Origin: an uncultured Mycoplasma sp. | GTDB taxonomy: Bacteria > Bacillota_I > Bacilli_A > Mycoplasmatales > Metamycoplasmataceae | Length of the DNA stretch: 5,562 bases | Reading direction: 5' to 3' | Assembly (NCBI GenBank): GCA_947041065.1 | Contig: CAMRCV010000040.1 | Location: 1 to 5,562, forward strand | Program-made: the position numbers and the translations under genes | The notes under the pieces: model-generated | The model's database searches: none | What the model saw: the letters and a program-made list of their open reading frames with translations, nothing else | What the model was told of the DNA's origin: nothing | In this document: positions 1-5,562 of the stretch, piece after piece | How positions within the stretch are numbered: position 1 is the stretch's first letter | Layout: each line of letters begins with the position of its first letter

Positions 1-844
1 TACTAAGGTAAGTGCAAAAGATTTACCAAAAAATATTGATATTTTTACCTACTCTTTTCCTTGTCAAGATTTATCAGGTCAAGGACTTGGTAAAGGGATG
101 GAAAAAAATGCCAATACTCGGTCAGGTTTATTGTGAGAAATAGATCGAATTTTGACAGAAGCTAAAAAAACTTTTGCAGCAAATGAAATGCCAAAGTATT
201 TATTGCTAGAAAATGTTAAAGCGATGGTGAATAAAAATCACTATGCTGAATATAAAAAATGACTAGATCGTTTAAATAAACTTGGTTATGAATCAAAAGA
301 ATATATTTTGAATTCCAAAGATTTTGGAATGGCTCAAGCAAGAGAAAGAGTTTTTGTACTTTCTGTCTTAAAAACTCATAAAGCAAAAGTGGGTTTTACC
401 TTTCGAGAACCGAAAAAAACTTTGGGAATTGTCCCAATTAAAAAGATTTTAGAAAAAGGGATTCCTTTCGAAGAAAAGTTTAATCAATATCGTTTGTCAG
501 AACCATCAACAAGAAATGCTAATGTTAGAAAATATAAATTAGAAAACTATACTAATTTTTCAAGTGAAAATATGGTTTTTGATATTAACTATAATGGTTC
601 AACATTAACAGCTTCTGGAGCCCTTTCAAGATTGAAACTTTATTGTGGAAAAAATAAAAATGGCAAAGACCAAATTAGAACTATGACTCCAAGAGAAGCT
701 TTTAAATATATGGGTTTTACAGATAAAGACTTTGATAAGGTTGTGAATACAAACCTTGTCAAACCTAACAAACAATTTTATTTAGCAGGTAATTCAATTG
801 TGGTTCCGATTCTTGAAGAAATCTTTAAAACGTTGGTGTTTTAG
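1..844 (+). CDS. DNA (cytosine-5-)-methyltransferase, 5'-truncated by window edge
   Basis: Transfers a methyl group from S-adenosylmethionine to C5 of cytosine in DNA, protecting the host genome from its partner nuclease. The frame starts at base 2 and gives 280 residues before a TAG stop. Motifs in order (numbered from the window edge): motif IV PCQ with catalytic Cys21, motif VI ENV at 70-72, motif VIII QARERVF at 112-118, a target-recognition region containing TLTASGALSR from about 201, and motif X around GNS at 263-265. From memory, it aligns closely with M.MpeI and M.SssI (for example FTYSFPCQDLS and TRSGLLWE), which methylate CG; about 130 N-terminal residues with the SAM-binding motif I are missing. 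Two in-frame TGA codons (134-136, 260-262) fall at tryptophan positions. The ATG at 308 is internal, not a start. The family call is firm; CG specificity is inference, since the recognition region differs (ASGALSR against ASGANSR, plus a longer following loop). Confidence 0.95.
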
Positions 845-2011
845 ATGAAGGCAAATTGTCATTTAATCAAAGTTCCTTTCTCAAGTAAGGATGAAATTAA
901 AAAACAGAAGATTAACTCTTTGAAGATCGTGGGATATGCAAATTATATTTTTGACATTAATAAAAAAAGCATCATTCATGAGTATTTAGAATTAGTAAAG
1001 GCAAATTATCGTTTGACTGACAAAAACCTTGTTGAGCCTACTGTACACTACCTAATCAATTCGGTTAGAGTATTTCGAGATAGTATTTTAGACCCACTTA
1101 CAAAGCATAATCCAAAAGATATTCTCAAGAGTCAATTTAATGATTTGAATAAAGAACAAATAGAAGAAATAAATAATTACTTAAAAAAAGAAAACACTAC
1201 TGTCAGGAATCAATTCTCTTATTTTAAAGGATCTAATGTCGACGGAGCAAAAACTGACTCAACAAGAACAGAGTTAGTCTGCACAGAACAAAGATATGTT
1301 AGGTGCAATTTTGCAAATCCAATGAAAGAGTTTTTGAAAAAGCAAAAAAACTTTCTAAACTATAAAATTGTTAAAGAAATTTCACTAGTGGATTTCATAG
1401 ATGATAATGAAGATTTTATGAAAATTTTTAAAGAATCAAATACTTGATATTTTAATGATCAAGATATTTCTGATTCAGAACAACTATTGAATACCAAAAG
1501 TGAAGAAAGTTATGAAGAAGAAGATACTAACTCTTGGGTATATCCAAAAGACTTGGATTATAAAATTTCTAATTATATAGATACATATTTTAGTGATGTA
1601 TGAAAAGAATATGATCAAAATGAACATAAGAAATTTTTGAGAAGACTTTACAATTCTGCTGTGAAAAGAGAATTGAGTAATAAAAAAATTCCCTTTTGTG
1701 CCTCAAAGAAGAATTATGACTCATGTGTTATTGAGAATGCACATATTGTAAGTTTTGCCAAGTTGGTAGATTTAAATACTAAGGAATCAATTATGAAGGC
1801 CATTAATCCATTTAATGTCTTGCGAATAGACTCAAACCATCATAAATTATTTGATAAGAATAAAATAACTTTTGATTTACAAGGTAATGTGATTAAAAAT
1901 GACGCAATACTTGACGAATCATTTTTAGATATTGATAATTTGCCAAAGGAAACAATACACTTTATTAAAGAAAATTACAAACACTGAAACACTCATAAAG
2001 TTAACAAATAA
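845..2011 (+). CDS. HNH restriction endonuclease, probable type II partner of the upstream methyltransferase
   Basis: A 388-residue protein under code 4, with TGA tryptophans at 1445-1447, 1601-1603 and 1985-1987; standard code would break it into pieces. The C-terminal domain (about 283-350) matches the HNH_2 pattern: an AHI motif with His300, NPFNVLR with Asn324, and HHKLFD with His333, which should form a beta-beta-alpha-metal site that cuts DNA with a divalent metal. Cys285 and Cys294 lie just before it. Residues 1-280 match no family I recognise and probably supply dimerisation and sequence recognition; an acidic stretch at about 205-228 may be a linker. The ATG directly follows the methyltransferase TAG, with no spacer, no good Shine-Dalgarno sequence, and in the same frame, which suggests coupled translation. 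Position next to a C5 methyltransferase is the main argument for a type II enzyme. A solitary HNH nuclease is the alternative, and the recognition site is unknown. Confidence 0.85.
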
Positions 2012-2040
2012 CTATATTTTTTTTGTTATTTAAAAATAAC
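2006..2040 (+). terminator. Possible terminator hairpins after the restriction-modification genes
   Basis: Two competing hairpins overlap the endonuclease stop region. AAATAAC (2006-2012) can pair with GTTATTT (2025-2031), and GTTATT (2025-2030) can pair with AATAAC (2035-2040) across a four-base loop. A run of eight T (2017-2024) lies between the arms of the first hairpin, not after a stem, so this is not a textbook intrinsic terminator. The stems are AU-rich and weak. Confidence 0.3.
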
Positions 2041-2049
2041 CTATAAATA

Positions 2050-2077
2050 TTAAATAAATTAAATTCAAAAATATAAT
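2050..2077 (+). promoter_or_regulatory. Putative promoter of the lipoprotein gene
   Basis: A perfect TATAAT lies at 2072-2077, about 50 bases before the lipoprotein ATG. The region one spacer upstream (TTAAAT near 2050-2055) is a poor match to TTGACA, as is common in mollicutes. In such AT-rich DNA a TATAAT can occur by chance, so position is the main support. Confidence 0.4.
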
Positions 2078-2100
2078 AAATTTATACAAGTTAAAAAAGT

Positions 2101-2112
2101 AAAAAAAAAAAA
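2101..2112 (+). repeat. 12-A homopolymer in the lipoprotein leader
   Basis: Twelve consecutive A lie between the putative -10 box and the Shine-Dalgarno sequence of the lipoprotein gene, with a shorter run of six A just upstream (2093-2098). Tracts of this length are prone to slippage. In other mycoplasmas, poly-A tracts in lipoprotein promoters (for example vlp genes of M. hyorhinis) drive phase variation, but there the tract abuts the -10 box, so the same effect here is only a possibility. Confidence 0.6.
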
Positions 2113-2116
2113 GGAA
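2111..2116 (+). promoter_or_regulatory. Ribosome-binding site of the lipoprotein gene
   Basis: AAGGAA lies 12 bases before the ATG at 2129. The spacing is slightly long, but this is the only purine-rich GG-containing site upstream, and the ATG leads directly into a signal peptide, which supports the start. Confidence 0.5.
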
Positions 2117-2128
2117 ATATATATCAAA

Positions 2129-3565
2129 ATGAATTTAAAAATAAAGCACATCATCTCACTAGGAGCAATCAGCGTTTTACCAATAATCGCCATTTCTTCT
2201 TGCTCCACAGGAGAACCTAAACCACCAACAAGTAGTGTAGAAGCAAAGATAGCTACGTTTAATATCTCTTTTGCAACAGACAATGATGATACTGAAAATT
2301 ATCAAAGATGAGTCGACTTTATGTCTATCGAAAAAACAACACAAGATCCTCTAATTGATAAATACAAACAATCGAAAGAGACACCAAAGCAAGGTAAGGC
2401 AACTATTAATTTAACTCCTGAAGAAATTGTGTTAGCTGAAAGAATTATTCAAATTAGAAACGTTGCTGCGATAATTCAAAAAAATAGACCAGATACACTA
2501 GTTTTAAATGAATTTAATAATGATGGTACTGGATCTGATAAAACTATTATTAGTAATTTCCAAAAAAATTATTTATCACATGGTCAAAGTTTAAATAGTA
2601 TTGATGGCGGAAATGTACAAGATCCTATTGAATATCCTTTTTTTGAAACATATGCAACAAATACAGGTTTATCTAGTGGAATGGACTTAAATAATGATGG
2701 TAAAATCAACAATAATCCAAATGATGCATTCGGATTTGGATACTATCACGGTCATTATGCCATAGCGCTTCTATCAATGCATGAAATAGATAAAGAGAAC
2801 ACTCGAACATTCCAAGAATTCAAATGAAAAGATTTGCCAAATTCTCAAATTCCTAAAGTTGAAGAAATTGTTTCTTCAACTCCTCCTGGAATGAAAATTG
2901 GTGATAATTGATTTACAGATGAAGAATGAAATAACATTAGACTTTCATCAAAGAATCATCTTGATGTTCCTATTAAAATTAAAAAAGGAGATACAGTAGA
3001 AACTATCAACTTATTAATTTCACATCCAACTCCTCCAGTGTTTGAAATAGGTGGAACTAAAGTTAACTTCTTAAGAAATAAAGGTGAAGTTGATTTTTGA
3101 ACACACTATATAAATAACGAACCTACTTTATATGATGATAAAGGTAATAAGGGTGGAATTGATGGAACCAAAAATAAATTTATTATTTTAGGAGATTTAA
3201 ATTCAGATATATTTAATAGTGCTAAATCCAAAGAAAAGTTTAATGGAATCAACGGATTATTAAATTCCAACTTATTAAACAGCGATGTTGCAACCGGAAA
3301 CTCTATAGCTATTAGTAATGGTGGAAAATTAGAAGCAAATTCTAAAAAACACCCCAAACCAGAATCAAGAACAAGTACTTTTGGATTAAGAGTTGATTAC
3401 TCATTACCTTCAAATAATTTAGAAGTATTAAATACCGGAATTTATTGACAAGCTGATGGTGAAGAGGGAAGACTATTATTTAACGATCCAAGAATTGGTA
3501 AATATGGTAATGGTAAAGAGGTTTCATCAGACCACCGTTTTGTTTGAACAACTATCAAGATATAA
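2129..3565 (+). CDS. Surface lipoprotein of the endonuclease/exonuclease/phosphatase family
   Basis: A 478-residue protein under code 4; all seven tryptophans are TGA. Residues 1-24 form a signal peptide (Lys-4/Lys-6, then a hydrophobic stretch), and the lipobox I-S-S-C puts the lipidated cysteine at residue 25, so it should be anchored outside the membrane. EEP motifs in order: Asn45 in IATFNIS, catalytic Glu128 in LVLNEFN, a YYHGHYAIALLS stretch from 205, SHPTPPVF with His299, GDLN with Asp356 and Asn358, RVDY with Asp423, and the terminal SDH with Asp468-His469. All expected metal-binding and catalytic residues are present, so it is probably active as a Mg-dependent nuclease or phosphatase. 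Residues 186-199 (DLNNDGKI and on) resemble an EF-hand or dockerin calcium loop. Mycoplasma surface nucleases supply nucleotide precursors and degrade host DNA traps; that role is inference, and a phosphatase is possible. Its own leader suggests a separate transcription unit. Confidence 0.9.
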
Positions 3566-3581
3566 AAAAATTAAAACTATA

Positions 3582-3606
3582 ACAGGATTAAAATCTTTGG
3601 TCCTGT
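3582..3606 (+). terminator. Hairpin after the lipoprotein gene, possible terminator
   Basis: ACAGGA (3582-3587) pairs perfectly with TCCTGT (3601-3606) across a 13-base loop, 17 bases after the lipoprotein stop codon. It is the most GC-rich stem in the gap, but only four T follow, about 11 bases later (3617-3620). It may be a terminator or an mRNA 3'-end structure. Confidence 0.35.
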
Positions 3607-3645
3607 AAGGATATTGTTTTCAATTTATGTTGAATGATATATATT

Positions 3646-3663
3646 GTTAATAAATTTATCAAC
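3646..3663. repeat. 18-base near-perfect palindrome
   Basis: GTTAATAAATTTATCAAC is self-complementary except for one mismatched pair, with an AAATTT centre. It lies between the two possible terminators in the gap. It could be a protein-binding site or part of a 3' structure; its distance from the downstream promoter (about 80 bases) argues against simple repression of the DUF262-HNH gene. Confidence 0.5.
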
Positions 3664-3669
3664 TATTTT

Positions 3670-3688
3670 AAAAGAACCTTCTTTTTTT
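3670..3688 (+). terminator. Possible intrinsic terminator with T tract
   Basis: AAAAGA (3670-3675) pairs with TCTTTT (3680-3685) across the loop ACCT, and the T run continues to 3688. The stem is short and AU-rich, so termination would be weak, but the hairpin-then-T layout is the expected one. It would end transcription from the lipoprotein gene. Confidence 0.4.
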
Positions 3689-3742
3689 ATTTATGTTAAT
3701 TTATATTTTATCCCCATAAAACCTAATCAAATATAAAAAATA

Positions 3743-3770
3743 AAGACAAAAACTAATAATGTGCGATAAT
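3743..3770 (+). promoter_or_regulatory. Putative extended -10 promoter of the DUF262-HNH gene
   Basis: TG-C-GATAAT (TG at 3762-3763, hexamer at 3765-3770) is an extended -10 element. AAGACA at 3743-3748 matches four of six TTGACA positions with a 16-base spacer. Transcription would begin near 3777, about 25 bases before the start codon, which indicates that the gene is expressed separately from the lipoprotein. Confidence 0.5.
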
Positions 3771-3790
3771 TATTCGTAAACAACTATTTA

Positions 3791-3795
3791 AGAGG
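3791..3795 (+). promoter_or_regulatory. Ribosome-binding site of the DUF262-HNH gene
   Basis: AGAGG ends six bases before the ATG at 3802, an ideal spacing. This fixes the start of the long code-4 frame and shows that the ATG at 4081-region positions is internal. Confidence 0.7.
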
Positions 3796-3801
3796 TTATT
3801 T

Positions 3802-5493
3802 ATGCAAAAAAAGACAGTAAAAAAAGAAATTAAAATAAGCAGGGAGAAAACTTCGAAAATTATTGACAAAATAATTAACGGATCAATCAGTGTTCCGTCA
3901 TTTCAAAGAGACTATGTTTGAACTAAAAAGAAAATAGAGAGATTTTTAAATTCATTAATAAATTTCGAACCATTTGGAACAATTTTATTGTGAAGTCCTA
4001 ATGATAAAAATACAAATCTTGGATTCAAAAATGAAATTATTGAATCTTTAAAAGACAAAAACAAAATTAGTGATTCTTTTTTGATTGATGGGCAACAAAG
4101 ACTCACTTCATTAATATTAATAAGATATTTTCAAAAGTTAAAAAATAACAATACCAAGAGTTTAACTAAAATAAAACCCAAGGGTTGGAATCTAGGGGAA
4201 TTAATAAAATTTGATTACAAAAATAATGAATTTATAATAGTTAAAAAGAATGACAAACAAACACATTTGATAAATTCAGATATTTTATGAGAAGAAGAAT
4301 TCGATCATGAAAAAATAAGAAATATAATTTCATTAAATAATACAGATTCTCATGAATCATCTAAGATAGCGGATAGAATAAACAATCTTGTAAATAACAT
4401 TAAGCAAATTGAATCTTCAATCATTAATTTAGAGGGTCATTCGTTGGATGAAGTCATAACTATTTTTTCAAATGTTAATAATCAAGGAACTAAGTTGACA
4501 ACTTTTGACTTAGTTCATGCTAAATGATCCGTTTTTAAGCAAATAGACGGAAGTTACTTTGAATTAAAAGATAAAATAACAAATATTACTAAGAATTGAC
4601 AAAGTGGATATGATAAATTAAATACATCTATTTTTATTGATTGTTTATATTTGTTTTTAGATGATAGTGGTGCTCCCATTTTTACGTCTGAACAAAAAAT
4701 TGGTTTTAATATTGAAGATTGAGAAATCGAAAAAGTAATCAATAAGTTTGAAGCAGCAAAAAAAGCATATGAAAAAACCTATAAGTTCCTTAGTGAAACA
4801 ATGGCTATGCAACATAACTTCTTACCATCTGACATTATTGTAAAATGATTAACCTATTTTTTTCATAAAAGTACAAAAAATATACATGGCCATCAAACCG
4901 ATATTATCAAAGAATATATAAAACTGTCTTGTATAAATAATCGCTATAGAAGTAGTACTCTTGAAAAGTTAAAAAAAGATATCTCTTTTGTTGAAAGCGT
5001 TCTTTTATCTGATGATCCATATCAATCATGAAAATCTTATAACAAGAAAAAACTTTTCAAGAGTGAAGAAATAACCGAAGAACAAGTATTAGATATAACA
5101 TATAAAGAAAATTCTATGATGGCTAAGTATATAAAATATATTTTATATAATCAAACAGAATCTTTCGCGACTGGAACAAAACACTCTTTTACAGCTTCGA
5201 CTGATATGCACCATATTTTTCCTAAAAATTGTGAATATGTAAAAACTAATAAGGTTGATAAAGAGTTAGTTAATTCAATAGTTAACTTAACCCCTTTAAA
5301 TAAAACAGAAAATCAAATAATAGGAAGTAAAAACCCAAGTGTTTATTATGAAGAATTAGAAAAAACATCTAGGATAGGATTTGAAGAAAATTTAAAAAAA
5401 CATGGAATTAATTCTGAGTTTTTAAAGAATAATAACTTCGATGGTTTAATAGAATATAGAAAAACATATATATCCAATTTAGTTAATAAATAA
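3802..5493 (+). CDS. DUF262-HNH nuclease (GmrSD/SspE/BrxU-like type IV restriction protein)
   Basis: A 563-residue protein under code 4 (eight TGA and one TGG tryptophans). The N-terminal DUF262 (GmrS-type) domain shows VPSFQRDYVW at 31-40, the signature DGQQRLT at 96-102, and N-x-x-G-T-x-L-T near 227-233, the usual third DUF262 motif; this domain binds and hydrolyses nucleotide in characterised relatives. The C-terminal domain (about 440-563) is a DUF1524/GmrD-type HNH nuclease: HHIFP with His470-His471, then Asn495 in VNLTPLN, Asn504 and Lys510. Single-chain proteins with this layout cut DNA carrying modified bases (GmrSD, BrxU) or act with phosphorothioate modification (SspE). The middle (about 240-440) is probably helical and unassigned. 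A good ribosome-binding site and own promoter support the start. All motifs are intact, so it is likely functional in phage defence; which DNA mark it senses cannot be read from sequence. Confidence 0.9.
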
Positions 5494-5504
5494 ATTATAA
5501 ATTA

Positions 5505-5526
5505 AAATTAAGTCCAACTCTAATTT
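5505..5526. terminator. Possible bidirectional terminator hairpin
   Basis: AAATTA (5505-5510) pairs with TAATTT (5521-5526), and AGT/ACT continues the stem across the loop CCA with one bulged C (5520). It begins 12 bases after the DUF262-HNH stop. No clear T tract follows on the plus strand, so efficiency is doubtful. Confidence 0.3.
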
Positions 5527-5562
5527 AGCATCTTTTATATGCTTCTTGTCCTGATAAATCAA
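5525..5562 (-). other. Edge fragment resembling methyltransferase motif IV coding sequence
   Basis: Read on the minus strand from the window edge, one frame gives D-L-S-G-Q followed by seven or fewer residues and a TAA (stop at 5525-5527). D-L-S-G-Q also follows the catalytic PCQ of the methyltransferase at the other end of the window, and the DNA matches over GATTTATCAGG and CAAG with one difference between them. It may be a truncated inverted copy of a methyltransferase gene, the 3' end of an unrelated convergent gene, or chance; two other minus frames are also open for at least eight codons here. Confidence 0.25.

Noticed and set aside
308..844. ATG at 308 as a gene start
   Set aside because: The frame stays open upstream to the window edge once TGA is read as Trp, and the upstream part contains the essential PCQ and ENV motifs.
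1445..1987. In-frame TGA codons as frameshift or pseudogene evidence in the endonuclease, lipoprotein and DUF262-HNH genes
   Set aside because: Every case falls within a continuous, motif-bearing frame, and all four genes show the same pattern, which is code 4, not gene decay.
2065..2283. Minus-strand frames opposite the lipoprotein (also 3106-3357, 3912-4106, 4554-4742)
   Set aside because: They lie antisense to well-supported genes, lack ribosome-binding sites and show no recognisable domains.
1238..2317. Two GTCGAC sites (1238-1243 and 2312-2317) as a possible restriction-site signal
   Set aside because: Two hexamers in separate genes with no link to the enzyme's specificity; nothing supports functional meaning.
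3660..3790. Direct repeat CAACTATTT (from 3660 and 3781) in the gap before the DUF262-HNH gene
   Set aside because: Nine AT-rich bases repeated once, in different positions relative to promoter elements; easily chance.
2129..5493. Lipoprotein and DUF262-HNH gene as one operon with the restriction-modification genes
   Set aside because: Each has its own promoter-like element and is preceded by gaps of 117 and 236 bases with hairpins, so separate units are more likely, though read-through is possible.

Overview
The window reads as a defence-gene segment from a mollicute (Mycoplasma or a close relative). It is very AT-rich, and four long plus-strand genes are continuous only if TGA is read as tryptophan (genetic code 4). 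Read that way, the many short open frames join into: the 3' part of a DNA cytosine-5 methyltransferase (to 844), an HNH restriction endonuclease (845-2011), a surface lipoprotein of the endonuclease/exonuclease/phosphatase (EEP) fold (2129-3565), and a DUF262-HNH protein of the GmrSD/SspE/BrxU type (3802-5493). I count 20 TGA and 2 TGG tryptophan codons across them. The genus cannot be fixed from this window.

Positions 1-2011 look like a type II restriction-modification operon. The methyltransferase lacks its N-terminus because the window starts just before its catalytic PCQ motif. From memory it closely resembles the mollicute CpG methyltransferases M.MpeI and M.SssI. The endonuclease starts on the base after the methyltransferase stop, in the same frame and without a clear ribosome-binding site, so the two are probably translationally coupled. 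The endonuclease has a C-terminal HNH_2-like nuclease domain and an unassigned N-terminal region of about 280 residues.

Positions 2012-2128 hold possible termination hairpins, a promoter-like -10 box, a 12-A tract and a ribosome-binding site for the lipoprotein. This protein has a signal peptide with a lipobox Cys at residue 25 and all the EEP catalytic motifs. It should sit on the outer face of the membrane, where a nuclease or phosphatase could scavenge nutrients or attack extracellular DNA.

Positions 3566-3801 (236 bases) have no gene. They carry hairpins, an 18-base near-palindrome and an extended -10 promoter serving the DUF262-HNH gene. That gene is probably a modification-dependent (type IV-like) nuclease. 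With the restriction-modification pair it would give two layers: one against unmodified foreign DNA and one against modified foreign DNA. Its target must differ from the mark the methyltransferase places on the host genome.

The last 69 bases contain a possible hairpin. At the very edge, read on the minus strand, is a short stretch resembling the methyltransferase motif IV coding sequence; it may be an inverted remnant of a second methyltransferase or chance. I saw no tRNA, rRNA, CRISPR array, insertion sequence or transposase.
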